Shown piece by piece: positions 55,121 to 62,957 of a stretch of DNA of 64,000 nt; the stretch's first letter is position 1, and the number at the start of each line of letters is the position of its first letter. The notes beneath the pieces are model-generated. The model ran no database searches, was not told the DNA's origin, and saw only the letters and a list, made by a program, of their open reading frames with translations. The translations under genes and the position numbers were made by a program. The DNA is from Planctomyces sp. SH-PL14 (GTDB lineage: Bacteria; Planctomycetota; Planctomycetia; Planctomycetales; Planctomycetaceae), in assembly GCF_001610835.1 (NCBI RefSeq), contig NZ_CP011270.1:6714001-6778000 (forward strand), written 5' to 3'.

Positions 55121-56178
55121 GAGGGCGACCTCTGGGATGCGCGGCGACTCTCGGCGTCGTGGGCCTCCTGCTGGCGTTCATCGGTCTGGTCGTCCCGCTC
55201 GACGCCGCCTTCGCCCTCGCGTTCGGCTGGCTGCGGCATTCCTGGCGACTGGCGAGCCAGGTCCGCCTCGAGCCGATCCAGCTCGGAACGTTTCTCGTGC
55301 TGACGTTCATCGCGGTGGGCCTCTTCCGCCGGTTGATGATGACCGAGGGGCCGCCGCCGACTGAGGCTCCGGACCACCCGGAGACTCGATCGGCTCGTCG
55401 GCTCCCCGCCGGATTCGCCTGGCGAGCGGTGGCTCTCTGCCTTGTCGCGTTCACGGCGGGAATCGCCATGGTCGGGGTCGCCCACCAGTTGGCTTGGCTG
55501 GCCGTCTCTCCGGAGCCCTGGACGGAGAACCGTTTTTCGCTCTCCATCGCAGGGAGTATCAGTGGCAGACATCTCCACACGATTGCCCACGGCGTCTCCT
55601 TGCACGAAGACGAGTTCCAGAAACTTCCGGGAACCGGCGCCTACTCCGCCGGCGGAGGCGCCCTTCACAGCTGGATGACAAGGCTGCTTCCGTATGTTGG
55701 ACATCCGGAACTGTATCGCCGGATCGACGTCGGGAGATCGTGGCGGGATCCTGTGAACGCCGACCCGCTCTCCCAGACCGTCGAGGAATTCGGGTATCCC
55801 GAGCGGGAGCGAATCGTTCTCCCCGAATCGATCGAAGGGCGGGGGATAGCGACGTATGCCGGGAACGTTCGGGTTCTCGGACCGAATGGATGCGAGACGT
55901 CCCGGGAGGTGAAGGATGGTCTCGCCCAGACACTCTTCCTCGGCGAGATCCGCGAGAACTTTCGGGCCTGGGGAGATCCGTCCAATCTGCGGGACCCGGC
56001 GCTCGGGGTGAACCGTTCGCCAGTCGGGTTCGGTGCGCCTTGGTCGTACGGGACGCAATTTGTGATGGGCGACGGCTCGGTCCGCCGTATCTCGGACCGG
56101 GTGTCGCCAGAAGTCCTACTCCAACTCGCGACGCCGAATGCCGGCGATGGTGGAAGCGAGCTGCTCGATCCGTTCTGA
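55117..56178 (+). CDS. DUF1559-like membrane protein without prepilin signal (353 aa)
   Basis: ATG 55117 overlaps the previous stop by four bases. Instead of a pilin leader the N-terminus has three hydrophobic segments (LGVVGLLLAFIGLVVPLDAAF, LGTFLVLTFIAVGLF, AVALCLVAFTAGIAMVGVAH). The C-terminal 220 residues match the DUF1559 layout: LHSWMTRLLPYVGHPELYRRID, VKDGLAQTLFLGEI and FVMGDGSVRRISD. The His before the GDGSVR motif is lost. So it looks like a DUF1559 domain moved onto a membrane anchor. The paralogue follows at 56261. Confidence 0.85.
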   Translation: MRGRPLGCAATLGVVGLLLAFIGLVVPLDAAFALAFGWLRHSWRLASQVRLEPIQLGTFLVLTFIAVGLFRRLMMTEGPPPTEAPDHPETRSARRLPAGFAWRAVALCLVAFTAGIAMVGVAHQLAWLAVSPEPWTENRFSLSIAGSISGRHLHTIAHGVSLHEDEFQKLPGTGAYSAGGGALHSWMTRLLPYVGHPELYRRIDVGRSWRDPVNADPLSQTVEEFGYPERERIVLPESIEGRGIATYAGNVRVLGPNGCETSREVKDGLAQTLFLGEIRENFRAWGDPSNLRDPALGVNRSPVGFGAPWSYGTQFVMGDGSVRRISDRVSPEVLLQLATPNAGDGGSELLDPF

Positions 56179-56260
56179 GGGAGGCCGGGGCGGCGGCGGG
56201 GCTGGCCGCGCCTGCCGTGAAAAGACTTCCGCTATCGAATCGCGGAATCAGGTCGATGCA

Positions 56261-57340
56261 ATGAATTCCCGGAAACGCACTCTCGGAAGGGCTGGATGTC
56301 TCTCGGCGGGAGGCTTGGCCTTCGTTGTCTTTGCATGCCTGGGCGGCCCCCTGTTGCCCGAGATCGTCTTCGCCCTGACAGCGGGCTGGTGGCGGCATGC
56401 CGTTCGGATCGCGGGGGACGTGACGATTGCCCCGCTTGAGGTGATCACCTTCGCAGTCTGTGTTCCGGCAACGCTAGTCCTCGCGGGACTCATTCGACGT
56501 GCGGCGCCGGGCACTGCGTCGGACGGTCCACTCGACGTCGTTCCGTCCGGCACCCTGCCCGTCTGCCGAACACTCCGCGCCGCTGGACTGGTCGCCTCGT
56601 TGTTCGTGCTATTCGCCGTGGGGACCTGTGCGGTCGCGATCGTAAGGCACGCGACATGGCTGTTGACGACTCCGGGGCCGCTCGTTGAAACGGGACGGGT
56701 GAGTTCCCGGCGTGCGGGGAGTCGAAACGCCATGCAGGCCATCGGCAGTGGCGTCATCTGGCACCACCAGGAACGCCATGCCTATCCCGTGAAGGGGACG
56801 TTCTCGCCCTCCGGGGCGGCAATCCACAGCTGGATGACGTTTCTCCTTCCCTACATGGAGCAGGCCGCGCTGTTTCGGCGACTCGACCTGTCCCAGCCGT
56901 GGAACGCTCCCCGGAACCGGCCGCTGCTCACCACGAAGATCGCGGTCTATCGGTACCCGGATCCCTACCAGGATCTTCTTCCTCCGGATGTCGACGGCCT
57001 GGGAGTGGCCTCGTTCGCCGGCAACGTTCACGTTCTCGGACCGGGACGCAGCCAGTCGATGGACGAAGTCGCCGATGGAACTTCCGAGACGATCCTGATG
57101 GGCGAGGTGCGGGAGGCGTTCAGGGCCTGGGGGGACCCGTGCAACCTCCGCGACCCGGCGGCCGGAGTGAAACGGGAGCCGGCCAGTTTCGGAGCCCCCG
57201 GTCCGGCTCCCACCCAATTCCTGATGTGCTCCGGTCACGTACGCCCAGTCGCCGACAACGTCGACGCGGAGGTTCTTTGCCAGCTCGCGACTCCCTCGGG
57301 GCACGATGGCGGTACGGAACTGCTGGAGAGATTCCACTGA
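56261..57340 (+). CDS. Second DUF1559-like membrane protein without prepilin signal (359 aa)
   Basis: ATG 56261 with AGG 9 nt upstream. Same architecture as the neighbour at 55117: hydrophobic segments LAFVVFACLGGPLLPEIVFAL, ITFAVCVPATLVLAGLI and LVASLFVLFAVGTCAVAIV, then IHSWMTFLLPYMEQAALFRRLDL, VADGTSETILMGEVREAF and FLMCSGHVRPVAD. The two proteins share WGDPxNLRDPAxGVxR, where x marks differences, so they arose by duplication. The final motif GDGSVR is changed to CSGHVR here. The gene ends 1 bp before the convergent S9 peptidase stop codon. Confidence 0.85.
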   Translation: MNSRKRTLGRAGCLSAGGLAFVVFACLGGPLLPEIVFALTAGWWRHAVRIAGDVTIAPLEVITFAVCVPATLVLAGLIRRAAPGTASDGPLDVVPSGTLPVCRTLRAAGLVASLFVLFAVGTCAVAIVRHATWLLTTPGPLVETGRVSSRRAGSRNAMQAIGSGVIWHHQERHAYPVKGTFSPSGAAIHSWMTFLLPYMEQAALFRRLDLSQPWNAPRNRPLLTTKIAVYRYPDPYQDLLPPDVDGLGVASFAGNVHVLGPGRSQSMDEVADGTSETILMGEVREAFRAWGDPCNLRDPAAGVKREPASFGAPGPAPTQFLMCSGHVRPVADNVDAEVLCQLATPSGHDGGTELLERFH

Positions 57341-57341
57341 C

Positions 57342-59471
57342 CTACGAGGCGGGCTTCATCCCCAGGCTCTTGACCAGGAAGGCCCACTGGTCGGTCAGCT
57401 CTTCGATGATCTTGGCGGTCGGCTTGCCGGCGCCGTGGCCGGCACGGGTTTCGATGCGGATCAGGATCGGGGCGTCGCCTCCCTGGGCTTCCTGGAGGCG
57501 GGCGGCGAACTTGAAACTGTGGCCGGGGACGACGCGGTCGTCGGTGTCGGCGGTCGTCACCATCGTGGCGGGGTACTTCGTTCCGCTCTTGATGTTGTGG
57601 TACGGGGAGTAGGCCAACAGGGCCTTGAATTCCGCGGCGTCGTCGGCCGAGCCGTAGTCGTCGACCCAGTACCGCCCCGCCGTGAACTGATGGAAGCGGA
57701 GCATGTCCATGACGCCGACCGCCGGGAGGCACGCGCCGTAGAGGTCGGGCCGCTGGGTGAGGCAGGCTCCGACGAGCAGGCCCCCGTTGCTGCCCCCCTG
57801 GATCGCGAGCCTGGACGGTTGCGTGTACTTCTCCAAGATCAGGAACTCGGCCGCGGCGATGAAGTCGTCGAAGACGTTCTGCTTCTTGAGCTTCGTCCCC
57901 GCCTGGTGCCAGTCTTTGCCGTACTCGCCCCCGCCGCGGAGGTTCGCCATCGCGAAGACGCCTCCCATCTCCATCCAGGCGAGGCGGCTGATCGAGAAGC
58001 CGGGGGTGAGGGGGATGTTGAACCCGCCGTAGCCGTAGAGGAGCGTCGGGTTCTGGCCGTGGAGCTTGAGGCCTTTCTTGTGGGCCACGAACAGCGGCAC
58101 CCGCGTTCCGTCCTTGCTCTTGGCGAAGACCTGCTTGACCTCGTAGTCGTCCGGGTTGAAGTCGACCTTCGCCCGTCGCAGCAGCTCGCTTTCGCCCGTG
58201 ATGAGGTCGTAACGGTAGGTGCTCGGCGGCGTGGCGAAGCTGGAGAACGTGTAGAACGTCTCCGTGTCTGTCCGCTTCCCGTTGAAACCGGCGGCGGAGC
58301 CGATGCCGGGGAAGTCGACCGTCCGCACGAACTTTCCATCGACGGTGTGGAGGGCCACCCGGGTCTTGGCGTCCTTGAGGGACTCCAGGACGAACAGGTT
58401 GCCGACGAGGCTCACGTTCGTGAGGGCTTCGGTCCCCTGCGGGACGATCTCCTTCCAGTTCTTGCGGTCCGGATTGCGGATGTCGATAGCGATGACCCGC
58501 TTGAGCGGGGCGTCGAGGTCGGTCTGGAAGTAGAAGGTGGTCCCGTCATTGCCGATGAATGAGTATTCGTTCTCGAAGTTGTCGATCAGCGCGACCGGCG
58601 CCCCATACGGGTCGGTGAGGTCTTTGTAGAAGACCCGGAAGCGGTCGTCGGTCCCGACCATGACGGTCAGGATCAGCCAGCGGCCGTCCTCGGAGACTAT
58701 GGAGTAGAAGCCCCATTTCGGCTCGTCCGGCCGTTCGAAGACGAGAGTGTCCTGAGACTGCGGGCGGCCGACGCGGTGGTAGTAGACCTTCTGGTTGAGG
58801 TTCAGGTTCTGGAACTCGGCCCCTTCCTTCGGCTCCGGGAAGCGGGCGTAGAAGAAGCCCTGGCCGTCGCTTGTCCAGGCGGGGGAGTTGAACTTCATCC
58901 AGTGGATTTCGTCGTCGAGGACTTTACCCGTCTCGACGTTCATGATGTGCCAGACCCGCCAGTCGGATCCGCCGTCCTGGACGCCGTAGGCGAGGTAGCG
59001 GCCGTCATCGCTGAAGGACATGCCTTCGAGGGCGACGGTGCCGTCCTTGGACCAGGTGTTGGGGTCGATGAGGACGCGGGCTTCGCTCTGGAGGGAGTCC
59101 TGGATGTAGAGGACGTCCTGGTTCTGGAGGCCGTCGTTCTTCTCAAAGAAGTATTTGCCGCCGACTTTGAACGGCGTGCCGAACTTTTCGAAGTCCCAGA
59201 GCTTCGTGAGTCGCTGGCGGATTGCTTCCCGCTGGGGGATCGATTCGAGGAAGGCTTGTGTGTGTTTGTTCTCGGCTTCGACCCAGGCTTCGACGTCTTT
59301 GGAGTTGCGGACGTCGTCTTCGAGCCAGCGGTAGGGGTCGGGGACCTGTGTGCCGTGGTAGGTGTCGACCTGTGAGCCGGTCTTGGTTTTGGGGGGAGCG
59401 GCCGGGAGTGGCGAGGGAGGCGACATGAGGAGCAGGGCGAGGAGGGCCGAGGTCAGTCCGGTGCGGAGCAT
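57342..59471 (-). CDS. Secreted prolyl oligopeptidase, family S9A (709 aa)
   Basis: The signal peptide ends near PLPAAPPKTK. The N-terminal part is a beta-propeller (PDPYRWLEDDVRNSKDVEAW, then many WxxDGxxY-like blades). The catalytic domain has the nucleophile in GGSNGGLLVGA (Ser near residue 557), the acid in ADTDDRVVPGHS (Asp near 642) and the base in RAGHGAGKP (His near 677). Length and triad order are those of prolyl oligopeptidases. It would cleave small proline-containing peptides in the periplasm. Repeat copy 10 lies 77 bp upstream of its start. Confidence 0.95.
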   Translation of the reverse strand: MLRTGLTSALLALLLMSPPSPLPAAPPKTKTGSQVDTYHGTQVPDPYRWLEDDVRNSKDVEAWVEAENKHTQAFLESIPQREAIRQRLTKLWDFEKFGTPFKVGGKYFFEKNDGLQNQDVLYIQDSLQSEARVLIDPNTWSKDGTVALEGMSFSDDGRYLAYGVQDGGSDWRVWHIMNVETGKVLDDEIHWMKFNSPAWTSDGQGFFYARFPEPKEGAEFQNLNLNQKVYYHRVGRPQSQDTLVFERPDEPKWGFYSIVSEDGRWLILTVMVGTDDRFRVFYKDLTDPYGAPVALIDNFENEYSFIGNDGTTFYFQTDLDAPLKRVIAIDIRNPDRKNWKEIVPQGTEALTNVSLVGNLFVLESLKDAKTRVALHTVDGKFVRTVDFPGIGSAAGFNGKRTDTETFYTFSSFATPPSTYRYDLITGESELLRRAKVDFNPDDYEVKQVFAKSKDGTRVPLFVAHKKGLKLHGQNPTLLYGYGGFNIPLTPGFSISRLAWMEMGGVFAMANLRGGGEYGKDWHQAGTKLKKQNVFDDFIAAAEFLILEKYTQPSRLAIQGGSNGGLLVGACLTQRPDLYGACLPAVGVMDMLRFHQFTAGRYWVDDYGSADDAAEFKALLAYSPYHNIKSGTKYPATMVTTADTDDRVVPGHSFKFAARLQEAQGGDAPILIRIETRAGHGAGKPTAKIIEELTDQWAFLVKSLGMKPAS

Positions 59472-59547
59472 GGAGTTTTCCCGTGAGTGGGTGACGTCTG
59501 GACTTGTAGGCCGCGCGTGCCTATCTGTCCATTGCGGATCAAGAACC

Positions 59548-59870
59548 GGGTCCAGGGGGACCCTGGTGGGGGATGCAAGGGGGCCACGCCCCCTTGCCCG
59601 CCGGAGGCCTGGCCGTCGGAAACCGTCGGAAGGAGCACGTGTCCAAGCGCGGACACCGTGCCGTATGCCCCTTCACCAACACGAGGGGATTGCAAAGCCA
59701 GCGATGTGGTTTGAGGGAGTCCTCAACGCGGGGACCACAAAGGGGACGTCCGTTGCTTACCACGGTTCCTCATGGAAATGCCTCCGGCGGCAAGGGGGTG
59801 AGACCCCCTTGACCCCAGCGGCCGTGGCACGTTGGGTTTGAGCTATGGGAGTCGCGCCGGCGAGGACGTT
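59548..59870 (+). repeat. 330-bp structured interspersed repeat, copy 10 of 11
   Basis: Full length. First stem CCAGGG/CCCTGG (loop GGA), left arm AAGGGGGCCACGCCCCCTT, central GTGTCCAAGCGCGGACAC, right arm AAGGGGGTGAGACCCCCTT. The 5' flank AAGAACC is shared with copies 4 and 8. Its 3' end is 3 bp from the stop codon of the minus-strand kinase gene. Confidence 0.95.
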
Positions 59871-59872
59871 CC

Positions 59873-61357
59873 CTACCGCGAAAGCGAAATCAGCCGCTCA
59901 TGCGCCCCCTGCCACGCCGCCCCCGCCTGCGGCTCGAACCGCTTCAGCTCACTGCTCGCCCGCACCACCGCCCGAATCTCCTCCAGCGAACCGATATCAC
60001 CGGCCGAACGCGCCTGGACCAGCACATTCCCCAGCGCCGTCCCCTCCACCGGCCCCGCAATCACCGGCCGTCCACAGGCATTGGCGGTGAACTGGTTCAA
60101 CAACTCGTTCTTCCCACCCCCGCCGACGACATGGATCACTTCGATCCGCGTTCCCGTCAACGACTCGATCCCCTCCAGCACCTGCCGATACTTCAGAGCC
60201 AGGCTTTCCAGAGCACAACGGATGAGCTGTCCCTCGGTCTCCGGCACCGGCTGGCCCGTCTTGCGACACCACGCCTGCAGAGCCGCTGCCATATCGTCCG
60301 GGCTGAGGAACGCCGAATCGTTGCAGTCGACAATCGACCGGAACGGCTCAGCCGCCTCCGCCTTCTGAACCAGCGTGGCGTAGTCGAACGTGTTCCCCTT
60401 CCGCTCGAACGACCGACGGCATTCCTGAACAAGCCACAGCCCCATGACGTTCTTGAGGAGCCGATACGTCCCGTCGATCCCCCCTTCGTTCGTCACGTTG
60501 AGAGCCAGCGCCTCGGGCCCGATCACCGCCTGCTGCACCTCGACGCCGATCAGCGACCACGTCCCCGAACTGATGTACGCCCAGTTCGCCTTCCCCGTCT
60601 GGTCGGTCGGCACGGCGGCGACGGCCGCGGCGGTGTCGTGTGTCGCTGGAGCAACGACCTGAATCCGGCCCAGCCCCGTTCGCCGGGAGACCTCCTCGCG
60701 GAGCGCACCGAGCCGCGTCCCGGGCTGAACGAGGTCCGGGAAGATGCTCGTCGGGATCTGGAACTTCGTCAGGAGCTCATTGGCCCAGTTCCGCTTCAGA
60801 GGATGCAGGCACTGCGTGGTGGTAGCGTTCGTGAACTCGACCACCTTGCTGCCGCTCAGGAGCCAGTGGAAGAAGTCCGGCATCATCAGGAACTTGTCCG
60901 CCTGGGCCAGCAGCTCCGGATCCTTCAGCGACATCGCGATGAGCTGGTAAAGCGTGTTGATCTCCATGAACTGAAGACCGGTCTGAGCGAAGATCTCCGC
61001 CTGTGGAACACGCGTGAAGGCGTGTCCCATCACCCCCTGCGTCCGCGGGTCGCGGTAGGTGTAAGGCGCCCCCAGCATCTCGTTGTTCTTCGTCAGCAGG
61101 ACGTAGTCCACGCCCCACGTATCGACCCCGACCGAAACGATGCGGTCGCCGTACTTCTGGGCCCCTTTGGCGAGGCCGTCCTGAATGTCGGTCCAGAGCC
61201 GCAGGACATCCCAGCGGCGGGTCCCTGCCATCGGGACGGTGACGTTGGGGAACCGGTGCAGCTCATCCAGCCGGACGATGCCCTCGTTCAGCGTGCCGGC
61301 GATGACGCGCCCGCTCTCGGCTCCCAAGTCGACCGCCAGATACACCCGCTCCGCCAT
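59873..61357 (-). CDS. rhaB: Rhamnulokinase-like FGGY sugar kinase (494 aa)
   Basis: Starting at ATG 61357 the protein has the expected opening [19 protein letters not shown] (first phosphate motif). [43 protein letters not shown] and [13 protein letters not shown] are typical of rhamnulokinases. The adenosine motif [23 protein letters not shown] is near the C-terminus. The enzyme phosphorylates L-rhamnulose (or a related ketose) with ATP. A longer in-frame extension upstream crosses a terminator-like structure and is not translated. No isomerase or aldolase gene is adjacent. Confidence 0.9.
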   Translation of the reverse strand: MAERVYLAVDLGAESGRVIAGTLNEGIVRLDELHRFPNVTVPMAGTRRWDVLRLWTDIQDGLAKGAQKYGDRIVSVGVDTWGVDYVLLTKNNEMLGAPYTYRDPRTQGVMGHAFTRVPQAEIFAQTGLQFMEINTLYQLIAMSLKDPELLAQADKFLMMPDFFHWLLSGSKVVEFTNATTTQCLHPLKRNWANELLTKFQIPTSIFPDLVQPGTRLGALREEVSRRTGLGRIQVVAPATHDTAAAVAAVPTDQTGKANWAYISSGTWSLIGVEVQQAVIGPEALALNVTNEGGIDGTYRLLKNVMGLWLVQECRRSFERKGNTFDYATLVQKAEAAEPFRSIVDCNDSAFLSPDDMAAALQAWCRKTGQPVPETEGQLIRCALESLALKYRQVLEGIESLTGTRIEVIHVVGGGGKNELLNQFTANACGRPVIAGPVEGTALGNVLVQARSAGDIGSLEEIRAVVRASSELKRFEPQAGAAWQGAHERLISLSR

Positions 61358-61652
61358 GTCCTGCCTCGTCCGCTGCGCTTTGACTGAGGAATTGCTCGAT
61401 GGAGACCGGGACAAGCCCGATCCGCGCGTGACCGTACCGGGAACCGCCGCGTGTTCCAAGCGAACGGGGGGAGCGCCTGTCGGCCGGCTTCGCGCCGGAC
61501 GGAGCCTTCTTCCGGAACGGGATCGAAGCCAGCGAGCGGTCCGGGTTTCCCCGGACGATGCCGGGCGGCATGTGACGCCGAGAGTCTTCCGGCCGTTCGG
61601 TGAACGCCGCCGCGGGAATGAAACGGGGCCGACAGGCGCCGAAGAGGGGCGG

Positions 61653-61693
61653 AAAACGAAAAAACCCCGGTTGCCTAGCCCAAGCAACCGGGG
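61653..61693 (-). terminator. Intrinsic terminator without an assigned gene
   Basis: Perfect 10-bp stem CCCCGGTTGC (61665-61674) / GCAACCGGGG (61684-61693), followed on the minus strand by TTTTTTCGTTTT. It points toward the kinase gene, 300 bp upstream of its start, so it could end a short leader or a small RNA. Confidence 0.88.
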
Positions 61694-61698
61694 CCTGT

Positions 61699-61760
61699 TC
61701 GTGAGGATGCGGCTGGCCCGCTTACGCATCCTCACGAGCATTCTGTACAAGTCACAAGAT
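61699..61760 (-). ncRNA. Candidate small RNA or leader hairpin upstream of terminator
   Basis: A second perfect hairpin, CGTGAGGATGCG (61700-61711) / CGCATCCTCACG (61725-61736) with a 13-nt loop, lies directly before the terminator on the minus strand. Two tandem stems plus a T-run are the usual shape of a small RNA end. Upstream, TTGTGACTTGTACAGAAT could hold a promoter, but this is a guess. No coding frame of quality covers it. It is divergent from the FHA-HTH gene. Confidence 0.45.
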
Positions 61761-61861
61761 CGGTTGTTTTGCCTAGTGACGCATGACCTGTTGAGGCTAT
61801 TCTTTCTGGAAACTGTGTTTCACGAGACCTTTCGGTCAGTCACCTGTCGCGGCCTTTCCCA

Positions 61862-62422
61862 ATGCTGCCAGAGCTGAGCCTCGTATTTCAGACGGAAAGG
61901 AAGACCAGCCTGCGGTTTCCGCTGCGGCCTGGTGTTCATCGAGTCGGCCGGGCCGCGGACTGCGATATTCATTTGATGCACATGTCGATTTCACGTGTGC
62001 ACGCGGTCATCACGCACTCGGGAGCGACCATTCGCGTGGCGGACCTCGGCAGCCGCAACGGGACGTTCGTGAACCACGAGCGGATCCAGGACTCGCCGCT
62101 GAAGATCGGGGATTTCGTCTCGTTCGGCCACGCACGGTGCGAGATCGTCGATATCGCGCAGGGGGACACAAACCGCCGGATTGCGTCCGATTCCACGATC
62201 GGCCCATTGCGGGACTCCAAGGATCTGTTCCCGATCGGAAAGCTCAGCCAGGCACAGCTGAAGGTCTTCTGGCTCCTGCTGGAGGCGAAGCGCGAACGGG
62301 AGATTGCCGAAGAGCTCCATTTGAGCCAGCACACCGTTCACAATCATGCCCGCAAGATCTTCGAGGTTCTCGAAGTGACCAATAAGGCGGAATTGATCAA
62401 AGCCTACGGCGGCCTGCGGTGA
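61862..62422 (+). CDS. FHA-domain protein fused to a LuxR-type HTH (186 aa)
   Basis: The FHA core is at residues about 5-95: GVHRVGRAADCDIHL, SISRVHAVITHSG and DLGSRNGTFVNHERI, so the phosphothreonine-binding Arg, Ser, His and Asn positions are present. Residues about 128-186 (LSQAQLKVFWLLLEAKRERE, then IAEELHLSQHTVHNHARKIF) match the GerE/LuxR DNA-binding helix-turn-helix. A fused phosphopeptide-reader and DNA-binding protein suggests transcription control by Ser/Thr kinase signalling. Its targets are unknown; the hairpin region immediately upstream and the kinase gene are candidates. Repeat copy 11 follows its stop codon. Confidence 0.9.
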   Translation: MLPELSLVFQTERKTSLRFPLRPGVHRVGRAADCDIHLMHMSISRVHAVITHSGATIRVADLGSRNGTFVNHERIQDSPLKIGDFVSFGHARCEIVDIAQGDTNRRIASDSTIGPLRDSKDLFPIGKLSQAQLKVFWLLLEAKREREIAEELHLSQHTVHNHARKIFEVLEVTNKAELIKAYGGLR

Positions 62423-62425
62423 ACT

Positions 62426-62689
62426 TGGCTGCCGGAAGCACTTCCATGTGGAATCGTGGAACACGACGGGCATCCGCTTTGTGGTACCGGCGTTGAGGAC
62501 TCCCTCAAAACACACCGCTGGCTTTGCAATCCCCGCGGGTTGGTGAGGGGGTATACGGCACGTCGTCCGCGTTTGGACACGCTTCACTTCAGACAGTGTC
62601 CGACGGCCAGACCTCCGGCGGGCAAAGGGCCAGAAAAACAACACAGGCCCCCTCTGCACTCCCCACCAGGGGCGAGCCCCTGGACCCCG
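62426..62689 (-). repeat. 330-bp structured interspersed repeat, copy 11 of 11 (3'-truncated, long-loop subtype)
   Basis: In family orientation it starts with the longest first stem (CCAGGGGC/GCCCCTGG, loop TC), the T-rich long loop in the left arm, and the central hairpin (GTGTCCAAACGCGGAC). The right-arm hairpin and the tail are lost: the sequence passes directly from GGAAGTGCTTCCGGC to the FHA gene end. It begins 4 bp after the stop codon at 62422. The remaining 270 bp to the next gene show nothing recognisable. Confidence 0.91.
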
Positions 62690-62957
62690 CCTGACTGTCG
62701 ACGTTGGTGGGCGCGGTTGGAGAATGCAACACTCTCCCTTTGGGGCGTGTTACCAGCCTGTTGGAATGCGGTTCGCGTTCTCGATACGCTGTCCCCATCG
62801 AGCCGGGCCGGCAATGCGGGGCAACGTCCTCCCGTCTCCAGGGCCAGCGGGAACGCCGACACGCAGCGCAGCACCGGTCTCGAGCCCCCCGTTCGTCCGC
62901 CGTCGCGGGCGAAGTCGGGAGGCGAACGAGTCGGTCGGGGCAGGGGAGTCTGGCAAC

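Noticed and set aside
59573-59812. A ~79-codon frame (MQGGHAPLPAGG..., ending ASGGKGVRPP) inside several repeat copies
   Set aside because: It is open in several copies (2646, 25167, 38859, 59573) because of high GC, but other frames and the opposite strand are equally open. Copies differ by many amino acid changes and some are interrupted by small indels, while hairpin pairs are conserved. That fits a structured nucleic acid better than a protein.
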